A DNA stretch of 64,000 nt from Verrucomicrobiota bacterium (lineage in GTDB: Bacteria > Verrucomicrobiota > Verrucomicrobiia > Opitutales > UBA953): contig SUVQ01000003.1 in NCBI GenBank assembly GCA_015061905.1, forward strand, positions 149,581-213,580, written 5' to 3'. Shown in pieces: positions 34,886 to 44,221 of this stretch. How positions within the stretch are numbered: position 1 is the first letter of the stretch; each line of letters begins with the position of its first letter. The notes under the pieces were generated by a model. The model was not told the origin of the DNA, did not search any database, and saw only the letters and a list, made by a program, of their open reading frames with translations. The position numbers and the translations under genes are program-made.

Positions 34886-37213
34886 ATGCATACCGATATT
34901 ATTAACCAGCCCATTTTCTGGGCAATTCCCGCAGCTTCGGTTGTGGCTCTCGCATTCGCGGCGCATTTTTACCGCCAGATGATGAAATGCGATGAAGGCA
35001 CGCCGACCATGAAACAGATTGCGCAACACGTGCGTTCCGGCGCGATGGCGTATCTGAAACAGCAATACAAAATTGTCGGAATCGTTTTCGTGATTCTCGC
35101 GGTTTTGTTTGCCGTCCTCGCGATGAAGGGATTGCAGAATCCCGTCGTTCCCGTGGCGTTTTTGACGGGAGGTTTCTTCTCCGGCTTGGCGGGTTTCTTC
35201 GGTATGAAAACCGCGACTTACGCGAGCGCGCGCACGGCAAACGCCGCGCAGGAATCGCTCAACGCCGGTCTTCGCGTCGCGTTCCGCTCGGGCGCGGTCA
35301 TGGGCTTGGTTGTCGTCGGGCTCGGGCTCCTCGACATTTCCCTTTGGGCGATTATTCTCGACTGTTGCACGCATTGGATTGACGAAACGGCGACGGGAAC
35401 GCACAAGATGATCTTTATCACCACCACGATGCTGACCTTCGGCATGGGTGCTTCGACACAGGCTCTTTTCGCCCGCGTCGGCGGCGGGATTTACACGAAG
35501 GCGGCGGACGTCGGCGCGGACCTCGTCGGCAAGGTCGAAGCCGGAATTCCGGAAGACGACCCGCGCAATCCCGCAACGATTGCGGACAACGTGGGAGACA
35601 ACGTCGGCGACGTTGCCGGTATGGGCGCGGACCTTTACGAATCCTACTGCGGTTCGATTCTCGCGACGGCGGCACTCGGCGCGGCGGCATTCGTCGGCTT
35701 CAACGCGGATCCGAGCCTTTCCGTCGCCATGCAGATCAAGGCGATCATGGCGCCGATGCTCATCGCGGCAATCGGTATTTTGCTTTCGATTTTCGGAATT
35801 TACCTCGTTCGCACGCAGGAAGGTGCGACGATGAAAAACCTCCTCAGCGCGCTCGGTCGCGGCGTGAACGTTTCCTCCGCGCTCATCGTTGCGGCAACGT
35901 TCGGCATTCTTTATCTTCTCAACATTCCGAACTGGGTCGGCGTTTCGCTCTCGGTCGTCGTCGGTTTGCTCGCCGGGATTATCATCGGACAAGCGACGGA
36001 ATATTACACCTCGCACACGTATAAACCGACGCAGGGCATCGCGGAATCCGCGAAAACCGGTCCCGCGACGGTTATTATTTCCGGTATCGGCGTCGGGATG
36101 CTCTCGACCTGCATTCCGGTGGTTACGATCGTTATCGCAATCGTTCTTTCCTTTATCTTCGCTGCCGGCGGCTTCGGCTTGGTTGAAGGCGTAACGCTTG
36201 CCAATGTTTTCTCCGCAAAAACGCTCGGGCTCGGTCTCTACGGGATCGGCATCGCGGCGGTCGGGATGCTCTCCACGCTCGGAATCACGCTCGCGACGGA
36301 CGCTTACGGTCCCATCGCCGACAACGCCGGCGGGAACGCCGAAATGTCCGGTCTTGATCCGCAGGTGCGCAAGCGCACGGACGCGCTCGACGCGCTCGGG
36401 AACACGACGGCGGCAACGGGTAAAGGCTTTGCGATCGGTTCCGCCGCGCTCACCGCGCTCGCACTCCTCGCTTCCTACATCGAAGAAATTCGTATCGCTC
36501 TCGTTCGTATCGTTAAAACGGACGGTATCGAAGGGCTTCCGTCCGGCTTGCAACGCTTGGTTGAAGCGGACAACGGCGTGAACGCGCAAAACCTTTTGGA
36601 AAAAATCCAGACGGCAAGTTTCGTTGACTTCATGACGTGGTATGACGTTACGCTGATGAACCCGCGCGTGCTCGCCGGGATGTTCATCGGTTCGATGATG
36701 GCGTTCCTCTTCTGCGGTTTGACGATGAATGCGGTCGGTCGCGCCGCGCAAAGCATGGTCGTTGAAGTGCGCCGCCAGTTTAAGGAAATTCCGGGCATTC
36801 TCGAAGGCACGGGAACGCCGGACTACGCGCGGTGCGTGGCGATTTCCACGAAGGGTGCTCAGCGCGAAATGCTCGTGCCGTCGCTCATCGCGATTGTCGT
36901 TCCGATTTTGACCGGTTTGATTATCGGTATTTCCGGCGTGATGGGCTTGCTCGTCGGCGGGCTCGCGGCGGGCTTCGTGCTCGCGGTGTTTATGGCAAAT
37001 TCCGGCGGAGCTTGGGACAACGCTAAGAAATACATCGAAGAAGGCAATTTCGGCGGCAAGCGTTCCGAATGCCATAAGGCGACGGTTGTCGGAGACACGG
37101 TCGGCGACCCGTTCAAAGACACGTCCGGACCGAGCTTGAACATTCTCATCAAGCTCATGAGCATGGTCGCGATCGTCGTTGCCGGGCTCACTGCCGCGTG
37201 GTCGATTTTCTAA
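34886..37213 (+). CDS. hppA: Membrane-bound proton/sodium-translocating pyrophosphatase
   Basis: [85 protein letters not shown]. Confidence 0.97.
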   Translation: MHTDIINQPIFWAIPAASVVALAFAAHFYRQMMKCDEGTPTMKQIAQHVRSGAMAYLKQQYKIVGIVFVILAVLFAVLAMKGLQNPVVPVAFLTGGFFSGLAGFFGMKTATYASARTANAAQESLNAGLRVAFRSGAVMGLVVVGLGLLDISLWAIILDCCTHWIDETATGTHKMIFITTTMLTFGMGASTQALFARVGGGIYTKAADVGADLVGKVEAGIPEDDPRNPATIADNVGDNVGDVAGMGADLYESYCGSILATAALGAAAFVGFNADPSLSVAMQIKAIMAPMLIAAIGILLSIFGIYLVRTQEGATMKNLLSALGRGVNVSSALIVAATFGILYLLNIPNWVGVSLSVVVGLLAGIIIGQATEYYTSHTYKPTQGIAESAKTGPATVIISGIGVGMLSTCIPVVTIVIAIVLSFIFAAGGFGLVEGVTLANVFSAKTLGLGLYGIGIAAVGMLSTLGITLATDAYGPIADNAGGNAEMSGLDPQVRKRTDALDALGNTTAATGKGFAIGSAALTALALLASYIEEIRIALVRIVKTDGIEGLPSGLQRLVEADNGVNAQNLLEKIQTASFVDFMTWYDVTLMNPRVLAGMFIGSMMAFLFCGLTMNAVGRAAQSMVVEVRRQFKEIPGILEGTGTPDYARCVAISTKGAQREMLVPSLIAIVVPILTGLIIGISGVMGLLVGGLAAGFVLAVFMANSGGAWDNAKKYIEEGNFGGKRSECHKATVVGDTVGDPFKDTSGPSLNILIKLMSMVAIVVAGLTAAWSIF

Positions 37214-37246
37214 TGAGAGCTTAAAGATTAAGGCTTAACGCTTAAA

Positions 37247-37290
37247 GAAAGCGTTCCCGTGAGGATTCTCTCGCGGGAACGCTTTTTTTT
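37247..37290. terminator. Terminator hairpin built from an inverted pair of the CGGGAACG word
   Basis: aaagcgttcccg-tgaggattctct-cgcgggaacgcttttttt downstream of hppA. Confidence 0.85.
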
Positions 37291-37461
37291 GTCAGAAAGG
37301 GAGCCGGTAATTGGCAAGCGGAAGATGGGATTAGTCGTTTTCTTTAATCTTTAACCTCCAATCTTTAATCTTTTTTTGCCTGATTAACGGTGAGGAAACA
37401 GCTTTAAAAAAACCGTTGTAATTTCTGTTTGCCTGAATGATGCGGCGGGCGTATCTTTTTC

Positions 37462-37496
37462 GACGTTCCCGTGCGTTCGGCGGGAACGTTTTTTCT
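37462..37496. terminator. Second inverted pair of the word between hppA and the SSS symporter
   Basis: gacgttcccg-tgcgttcgg-cgggaacgtttttt. Confidence 0.75.
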
Positions 37497-37524
37497 CAAT
37501 TTAACAAACCCTAAATAATAAAAT

Positions 37525-39702
37525 ATGCTTACGTGTATGTTGGCTCAGGCAGCGGCTGATGCTGCCCCGAATCCGATGGGCATGCTCGACGTTGTGCTGT
37601 TTTGCGTGGCGGTCGTCGGTGTCATCGGTCTCGGTATCTACAAAGCGCGCCCGCAAAAGGTTGAGGGCGAAGAAAAGAAGGACACGAGCGCGGCGGATTA
37701 CTTCCTTGCCGGGCGCGGTTTGTCCTGGTGGCTCGTCGGTTTCTCGCTGATTGCCGCGAATATTTCGACGGAGCAGTTCGTCGGGATGTCCGGGCAGGCG
37801 GCGGACTGGCTCGGGCTTGCCATTGCCGGTTACGAATGGCTCGCGGCGATTACGCTCGTCGTGGTGGCGTTCTTCTTCCTCCCGAAGCTTCTGCGTTGCG
37901 GCGTTTACACGATTCCGGAATTTTTGGAAACGCGCTACAATCTGGCTTCGCGCTCGATTATGGCGATTTGCACGCTCCTCATTCTCGTCGGTGTGCCGAC
38001 GGCGGGCGTTATTTTCGCGGGAGCGAAATGTATCGCGGTGTTCTTCTTCGGCGCGGAAGGCGTTACGGGGATTGACTTTAACACGCTTTCCGGCGGGCTT
38101 TACACGCTCGGCGGTTTGGTTGACGGGAACATTCTCATCGGCTGTATCATCATCGCGCTCTGTGCGGCGGTTTACGTTTTTGTCGGCGGGCTGAAAGCCT
38201 GTGCGTGGACGGACCTCATTTGGGGTTCGGCGCTCATTCTCGGCGGCGGCGTGGTCGCTTACCTGGCGATTACCGCGCTTGCGGATGCCGATCCCGCGCA
38301 CCTCATTCAATCGGCGGCGGCAAATTCCGGCGCGACGCTTGAAGGCCTGCAAGACGCGGGCGGCGTGGATCGTTTCCTCCAGCTCAACGCCGGCGATGCC
38401 GTCAGCGGCATGAATTCCATCGGCGGAAAGTTGCACATGATCCGCCCGATTGACGACCCGTCGATTCCGTGGACGGCACTTTTGCTCGGGCTTTGGATTC
38501 CGAATTTCTTCTATTGGGGCTTGAACCAATACATTATGCAACGCACGCTCGCGTCGAAATCCGTTGCCGAAGGGCAGATGGGTATCGTTTTTGCGGCGTT
38601 CCTCAAACTTATCATTCCGTTCGTCGTCGTGATTCCGGGCATTCTCGCCTACAATCTTTTCCGCGATGATTTGAAAGCCAGTGCCGATACGAAAAACGCG
38701 GCGGTGCTCGCGGCGGTTCAAAAATCGGAAAATGTCGATAAAACCGTTTACTTCGTAACGGGAGAATTTCTCCTGCAAAACAGCGAAGTCGGCAAGCAAC
38801 TTATCGCGCACAACTTCGAAGCGGCGCGCAAAAATAAGCTTGCCGTTTCCGTTGACGACAAAACCGTTCCCGTGACGGAACTCGCAGTGAAAATCGACCG
38901 CGCGACGACGGCTCTCGAAGCGGACATCGCCGACGATTCCACGACGCTCGCGGAACGCATTCCGCTCGCGCAGAACCTCGCCGATTTGAACCAAAAAATC
39001 GTTGTCGCCGCCGGTAAGGAAGGAAGCGGCATGAGCGTTTCCTCCAAGCTCGTCGGTTTCGACTACGACGCGGCGTTCCCGACTCTGCTCAAGAAGCTGA
39101 TGAAGCCGGGCATCACCTGGTTCGTTCTCGCGGCGCTTTTCGGCGCGGTCGTTTCCTCGCTCGCTTCGATGCTCAATTCTGCGTCGACCATCTTCACGAT
39201 GGACATTTACAACAAGATTGCGAAAAACGCTTCGGCGGAAAAGCTCGTTACGGTCGGGAAAATCGGCGTTGTCGTCTGCGTGCTCATCGCGCTGGCGTTG
39301 GCTCCGTTCCTGAACAGCCCGATCTTCGGCGGGATTTTCAACTTCATCCAAGAGTTTCAAGGCTTTATCTCGCCGGGCGTGCTCTGCGTGTTCCTCTTCG
39401 GATTCTTCGTCCCGAAGTGCCCGCGCGTGTTCGGCTGGCTCGGGATCGCGGTCAACGCCGTGCTCTACGGCGCGCTGAAACTTTGTATGCCGGAAATGGC
39501 GTTCCTTAACCGTATGTCGATCTGCCTGATCGTGTGTATCGCGATCGGCGCATTGCTCACGATTTGGAATGCGGCTCGCGGCGGACAGGCGATTCTCGTT
39601 CCCGCGAAGAACGAAGTTCCGCTGGAAGGCTCCGGCAAGGCGAAGGCGTTCGGCGCATTTGTCGTCGTGGCAACCGTTGCCCTCTATATCCTCTTCTGGT
39701 AA
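37525..39702 (+). CDS. Sodium:solute symporter family protein with internal soluble insertion
   Basis: SSS features: AADYFLAGRGLSWWLVGFSLIAANISTEQFVGMSGQA, YTIPEFLETRYN, LFGAVVSSLASMLNSASTIFTMDIY. Confidence 0.88.
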   Translation: MLTCMLAQAAADAAPNPMGMLDVVLFCVAVVGVIGLGIYKARPQKVEGEEKKDTSAADYFLAGRGLSWWLVGFSLIAANISTEQFVGMSGQAADWLGLAIAGYEWLAAITLVVVAFFFLPKLLRCGVYTIPEFLETRYNLASRSIMAICTLLILVGVPTAGVIFAGAKCIAVFFFGAEGVTGIDFNTLSGGLYTLGGLVDGNILIGCIIIALCAAVYVFVGGLKACAWTDLIWGSALILGGGVVAYLAITALADADPAHLIQSAAANSGATLEGLQDAGGVDRFLQLNAGDAVSGMNSIGGKLHMIRPIDDPSIPWTALLLGLWIPNFFYWGLNQYIMQRTLASKSVAEGQMGIVFAAFLKLIIPFVVVIPGILAYNLFRDDLKASADTKNAAVLAAVQKSENVDKTVYFVTGEFLLQNSEVGKQLIAHNFEAARKNKLAVSVDDKTVPVTELAVKIDRATTALEADIADDSTTLAERIPLAQNLADLNQKIVVAAGKEGSGMSVSSKLVGFDYDAAFPTLLKKLMKPGITWFVLAALFGAVVSSLASMLNSASTIFTMDIYNKIAKNASAEKLVTVGKIGVVVCVLIALALAPFLNSPIFGGIFNFIQEFQGFISPGVLCVFLFGFFVPKCPRVFGWLGIAVNAVLYGALKLCMPEMAFLNRMSICLIVCIAIGALLTIWNAARGGQAILVPAKNEVPLEGSGKAKAFGAFVVVATVALYILFW

Positions 39703-39722
39703 TCCGTTTTATCCGGAAAAAT

Positions 39723-39765
39723 AAAAAAGCGTTCCCGTCGGTTGCGGCGGGAACGCTTTTTTTTC
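39723..39765. terminator. Terminator hairpin built from an inverted pair of the CGGGAACG word
   Basis: aaaaaagcgttcccgtc-ggttgc-ggcgggaacgctttttttt. Confidence 0.85.
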
Positions 39766-40130
39766 GCTCAAATCCGCGCCGCGACGGGAACGCCCTCACC
39801 GCTGCGCTACGCTTGCGGTTCCCTCCCCTTGATAAGGCGTGGTGGAAGAGTCAAAAAAACTTCGCGACTTTGCGTGAAATGTTTTTTTTGAAATCTCGCG
39901 CTAAGCCGCCAAGCGTTTGAGAGATTTTTTAATAAAAGCTCCGCTCCTCTGTGTCTCCGTGAGAGTTCCTAAAATTAACTTCGTGACTTTGCGTCTTGGC
40001 GTGAGTTTCTTTCCTCGGGATAGGACATTGCTCTAAGCCGTAAAGATTTTTTTTGAAAACAAGAATCAGTCGCAAAAATGTGTTGACAGGTGATAACGAG
40101 TCTTATTTTCTTTGTGTCGGTTTTCTTACT

Positions 40131-40958
40131 ATGAATAAAAACAAGTTATCAAAGCTGGGGCTTATCCTGGCAGCGGGTGCGATTCCCGCAGTTAACGCTT
40201 TCGGCGGGATCTTTGTGATTACCGACGATGCTGCTCCCGCAGGTTTGGGAGATTTGGAAGTAACACTCAATTGGGAAACGTCGGTGGCGACAAACCACGG
40301 AACGGCGGTTTCCACCGCTCCCGCGCTTGAGTTCGCTTACGGTGCGACGAAAACGCTCGAAGTCGCGGCGTCGCTCGATTTCGGTCACGATTACGTGAGC
40401 GGTCGCTACGCGCGCAAGATCGGCGAATCCCGTGTCAACGATTTCAATTTCACGGGAGTGTCTGTCGGATTGAAAAATATGATTCTCGATCCGGAAGCCG
40501 AGAACGCGCCGTTCGGGCTTTCGCTCGTCGGCGGTTTTTCGTGGGCGTTTGCGGACGCGAGTCAAAACAGCGCGCGCGATATCACGTTTGAGCTCGGTTT
40601 GATTTTTCAAAAAAATTTCCTGAACGACGATTTGGTGCTCGCGTTCACGCCGACGGTCGCATTCACGTCCGTGAAAGGCGATCCCGCGTCAGGGAGCACG
40701 GATTCGACGTTTGACTCGACGGAATATTCGCTCGCGGGCGGCGCGTCTTATGCGCTTTGCGACGGGTTACGCGTCGGCGTCGAAGGCGTTTATACGCTGG
40801 CTTACGACGGGAACGGCTTTGTCGAAGACCAGTTTTACGCCGGACCGAATGTTTGCTATGAAGCGGACAGCTGGTGGCTGACGCTCACCGTTGCGCCGCG
40901 TTTGTTTACCTCGGCGGACGACGTAATTGTCGCCGGGCAATTCGGCTACGTTTTCTGA
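40131..40958 (+). CDS. Putative outer-membrane beta-barrel protein, function unknown
   Basis: Signal peptide MNKNKLSKLGLILAAGAIPAVNAFGG, alternating amphipathic strands, terminal aromatic residue (VAGQFGYVF*). Confidence 0.6.
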   Translation: MNKNKLSKLGLILAAGAIPAVNAFGGIFVITDDAAPAGLGDLEVTLNWETSVATNHGTAVSTAPALEFAYGATKTLEVAASLDFGHDYVSGRYARKIGESRVNDFNFTGVSVGLKNMILDPEAENAPFGLSLVGGFSWAFADASQNSARDITFELGLIFQKNFLNDDLVLAFTPTVAFTSVKGDPASGSTDSTFDSTEYSLAGGASYALCDGLRVGVEGVYTLAYDGNGFVEDQFYAGPNVCYEADSWWLTLTVAPRLFTSADDVIVAGQFGYVF

Positions 40959-40965
40959 TTTTGCC

Positions 40966-41032
40966 TCTGAAGTGCCGGGAACGTCGGGAATTTTTCTTTG
41001 TTTGCCATACGCGTTCCCGCAGTTCCCGGCAC
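40966..41032. terminator. Inverted repeat containing two of the words, downstream of the OMP gene
   Basis: gaagtgccgggaacg ... cgttcccgcagttcccggcacttc. Confidence 0.65.
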
Positions 41033-41096
41033 TTCGGAATTTTGTATTTTTGAAAATGAAAATCATTTGAAAGAATCGCGGCAAAAAGGCTAAGAT

Positions 41097-41345
41097 ATGC
41101 TTACTCAATTAAACATGATTCCTCTATCTGAAGCTAAAATCGGGCAGCGCGTGCAAGTCCAATCCATGAATGCGGACGATCCCGTTTATCAGCGTCTTTT
41201 GGCGTTCGGGCTTACGCCGGGCGTAGAAGCGCGAATCGCTCATGTTGCTCCGCTGGGAGACCCGATTGCGATTTCGTTTTGTTCGCAAAAAGTGATGATT
41301 CGCCGCGCCGATGCCGCGCGCGTCATGGTGGAAGAAATAAATTAA
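41097..41345 (+). CDS. feoA: Ferrous iron transport protein A
   Basis: SH3-like small protein: MIPLSEAKIGQRVQVQSMNADDPVYQRLLAFGLTPGVEARIAHVAPLGDPIAISF; precedes feoB. Confidence 0.88.
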   Translation: MLTQLNMIPLSEAKIGQRVQVQSMNADDPVYQRLLAFGLTPGVEARIAHVAPLGDPIAISFCSQKVMIRRADAARVMVEEIN

Positions 41346-41474
41346 ATTTTTATCGAAACCACGAATAAACACAAATTGACACGAATTTTTTAACGTGAAC
41401 CCCAAAGTGAGCTTCGCACATTAAAAAAGTATTCGTGTTTATTCGTGAAATTCGTGGTTTCTTTTTTATTATTT

Positions 41475-43817
41475 ATGGAAAAAATTTCTGAGGAAAATTC
41501 CTGCTGTTGCGGGAAAAAACATTGCTGTGAAGATGCGGACGTTCCCGAGAGCGTTCCCGCGCCGAAGCCGAGCGGTTTGCCGAATGTTGCCCTTGTCGGG
41601 AACGCCAACACCGGGAAAACGACGCTTTTTAATTCGCTTACCGGCTTGCGTCAGCATGTCGGCAACTATCCGGGCGTAACCGTCACGAAGTATTCCGGAC
41701 CGCTCAAACTTTTTCACGGCGAAAAAATCGAGCTGACGGATTTGCCCGGCATTTACTCGCTTGCGGCGACTTCAAAGGACGAACGCGTCGTCATCGACGT
41801 GCTTTCCGGGCGCTTGGCGAAAAAAGGCACGCCGCGACCGGACGCGATTGTCTGTGTCGTTGACGTCAACAATCTCCAACGCAATTTGTTTCTTGCGACG
41901 CAGGTCGCCGAGCTCGGCATTCCGATGGTGCTTGCGCTCAACCAAATCGACATGGCGCGCCGCGACGGGCTCACCGTCAACACGGATTTGTTGCGGGAAC
42001 GCCTCGGCATTCCGGTGATAGCCGTTTCCGCGCGCAAAGGCGAGGGCATCGACGCGCTCAAGCAGGCGATTGCCGATGTTTTGAAAAACGGGAACAAAAT
42101 GAAAACCGTTTCTTGGAACGCGGGAACGCGCAAGGCACTTGAAACCTTGCGCGGCGGGCTTTCCGAGGAAGTGAGCAAACGCGTGAGCGACGCGGAACTT
42201 CAGCGCGTTATTTTTGACGTTGCCTCGCTTGTGGCGAATCGCCTCAAAGGCGAAGACATTGAATACATCGGCGAACTTTTGAAAAAATCCCGCGCGTGCA
42301 TCCGCGAAGCCGGTGAAAATCCGCATTCGACGGAAGCGATTCAACGCTATGCGTTTATTAAGGAAATTCTCGCGGGAACGCTTCATCACGGGAAGGAGCG
42401 CACGACGTTTACGTCCGTTTTTGACAAGCTTTTGCTCAACCGCGTGCTCGGCGTCGTGTTTTTCTTTGCGGCGATGTGGGGCGTTTTCTGGTGCATTTAC
42501 ACGCTGGCGGCGTTCCCGATGGATTGGATCGACGGCTGGTTCGGCGCACTCGGCGAAAGTGTCGGCGCGAAGCTTGAAGGCAGCCCGATGTTCCAATCGC
42601 TTGTTGTGGACGGCATCATCGCGGGCGTCGGCGGCGTGCTGGTTTTCCTGCCGCAAATCCTGATTTTGTTTTTCTTTCTCGGCTTGCTCGAATCGACCGG
42701 CTACATGGCGCGGGCGGCGTTTTTGATGGACAAACTTTTCGGTTGGTGCGGCTTGAACGGAAAGAGCTTCGTGCCGATGCTTTCCGGCTACGCGTGCGGG
42801 ATTCCCGGCATTATGGGCGCGCGCACGATTGAAGATCCGAAAACGCGCTTGGCGACGATTCTTGCCGTGCCGTTTATGAGTTGCGGCGCGCGCATGCCGG
42901 TTTATGTGCTGATGTGCGGCGTGTTGCAACGCGTGCTTGCGCAGAATCCGAACTACGCGGAATCGTCCGCAAGTATCGCGTCGGCGGTGTTTGTCGGCAT
43001 GTATTTGGTCGGCGTGATTGTTGCCGTTCCCGTGTCGTGGGTTTACACGAAATTTATTTTGAAATCGAAAGCGGCTCCGTTTGTCCTCGAAATGCCGCGC
43101 TACCAGTTGCCGCGCTTGCGCGACGTGGGCTTGCGCGTTTGGCAAAGCGGCTGGGAATACACGCGGCGCGCGGGAACGATTATTTTCGCGATGTCGGTCG
43201 TAATTTGGTTCCTCACGTATTTCCCGCGTAGCGAGGAAACGGCGGATCGGGCGCGTGCGGAATTTGTCGCGGAAGCGGCGGCAGCGCAGAACGTTCCCGC
43301 GGCGGATTTTGAAAAAATGCTTGCGGCGGCGGAAAGCGCGGAAGCACCGAGCGAAGCGCAGGAAGCCCTTGTCGGCGAACTGGAACACCGCATCGACGGC
43401 GCGTGGATGGAAGATTCCTACATCGGGCGTTTCGGCAAATTCTGCCAGCCGGTTTTCGCGCCCTGCGGTTTTGACTGGCGCATTACGGTCGGTGTGCTCG
43501 GCTCGTTCCCGGCGCGTGAGCTCATCGTTTCGACGCTCGGAATTACCTACAAACTCGGCGGCGACGTTGACGAAGAAACCGAAGACCTCTACGCGGCGAT
43601 GGAAAAAACAACACACGCGGACGGCTCTCCCGTGTTCACGATTCCGGTGATTATCGGCATTATGGTTTTCTTCGCGCTTTGCGGACAATGCTTGGCGGAA
43701 ATCGTCGTCATCGCGCGGGAATCTTCGTGGAAATGGGCGGGTATCGCCTGGGCGCAAATGACGTTTCTTGCGTGGCTCGGCGCAGTGCTTTGCTGCCAAA
43801 TAGGAAGTTTGTTTTAG
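41475..43817 (+). CDS. feoB: Ferrous iron transport protein B
   Basis: G-domain VALVGNANTGKTTLFNSLTGLRQHVGNYPGVTV, DLPGIYS, NQIDMA; Gate motifs GCGLNGKSFVPMLSGYACGIPGIMGARTI. Start moved to 41475. Confidence 0.96.
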   Translation: MEKISEENSCCCGKKHCCEDADVPESVPAPKPSGLPNVALVGNANTGKTTLFNSLTGLRQHVGNYPGVTVTKYSGPLKLFHGEKIELTDLPGIYSLAATSKDERVVIDVLSGRLAKKGTPRPDAIVCVVDVNNLQRNLFLATQVAELGIPMVLALNQIDMARRDGLTVNTDLLRERLGIPVIAVSARKGEGIDALKQAIADVLKNGNKMKTVSWNAGTRKALETLRGGLSEEVSKRVSDAELQRVIFDVASLVANRLKGEDIEYIGELLKKSRACIREAGENPHSTEAIQRYAFIKEILAGTLHHGKERTTFTSVFDKLLLNRVLGVVFFFAAMWGVFWCIYTLAAFPMDWIDGWFGALGESVGAKLEGSPMFQSLVVDGIIAGVGGVLVFLPQILILFFFLGLLESTGYMARAAFLMDKLFGWCGLNGKSFVPMLSGYACGIPGIMGARTIEDPKTRLATILAVPFMSCGARMPVYVLMCGVLQRVLAQNPNYAESSASIASAVFVGMYLVGVIVAVPVSWVYTKFILKSKAAPFVLEMPRYQLPRLRDVGLRVWQSGWEYTRRAGTIIFAMSVVIWFLTYFPRSEETADRARAEFVAEAAAAQNVPAADFEKMLAAAESAEAPSEAQEALVGELEHRIDGAWMEDSYIGRFGKFCQPVFAPCGFDWRITVGVLGSFPARELIVSTLGITYKLGGDVDEETEDLYAAMEKTTHADGSPVFTIPVIIGIMVFFALCGQCLAEIVVIARESSWKWAGIAWAQMTFLAWLGAVLCCQIGSLF

Positions 43818-43938
43818 TGGAGAAGTGGAAGAGAAGTGGAATAGTGGAATAGATTAAACCGGGAGTTTTAGAGGAAGTAAAATTATTGAATCCTAAAAAA
43901 TCCACTTCTCCACTCTTTAACTCTTCCACCGCAACGTC

Positions 43939-44112
43939 ATGTTCGACCTTATTTTAGTTTCAATCTTCGTGCTCGGCGCGGGAACGTATCTCGCGTTTCT
44001 TTTACGCAAACGCATTCGCGACTTGCGCGACCCGAAATCCTCCGCCGCGTGCGGATGCGCTTGCGGCTGTGCGAAGAAAAAGTTTGAGAAAAATTCAAAG
44101 CCGCAGAAGTAA
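43939..44112 (+). CDS. FeoB-associated Cys-rich membrane protein (missed in ORF track)
   Basis: 57 aa: MFDLILVSIFVLGAGTYLAFLLRKRIRDLRDPKSSAACGCACGCAKKKFEKNSKPQK*; one TM plus CGCACGC, immediately after feoB. Confidence 0.75.
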   Translation: MFDLILVSIFVLGAGTYLAFLLRKRIRDLRDPKSSAACGCACGCAKKKFEKNSKPQK

Positions 44113-44151
44113 AAACACTTTCGGCTTTCGGATTTTCAAAGCTTCTTTGTC

Positions 44152-44182
44152 GGCGTTCCCGTGATTTTTTCTCGCGGGAACG
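44152..44182. terminator. Terminator-like hairpin built from an inverted pair of the CGGGAACG word
   Basis: gcgttcccg-tgattttttct-cgcgggaacgttgtttt upstream of metG. Confidence 0.75.
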
Positions 44183-44221
44183 TTGTTTTGTATCTATCTT
44201 TTCTCCCTAAATTTTTTTGCT

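Noticed and set aside
34655-37075. 806-aa ORF antisense to hppA
   Set aside because: Shadow ORF opposite a highly conserved pyrophosphatase; Arg/Asp/His-rich, no domains.
37501-39360. 619-aa ORF antisense to the SSS symporter
   Set aside because: Shadow ORF in a GC-rich gene; no signal of an independent gene.
41772-43799. 675-aa ORF antisense to feoB
   Set aside because: Shadow ORF; sense strand is clear FeoB.
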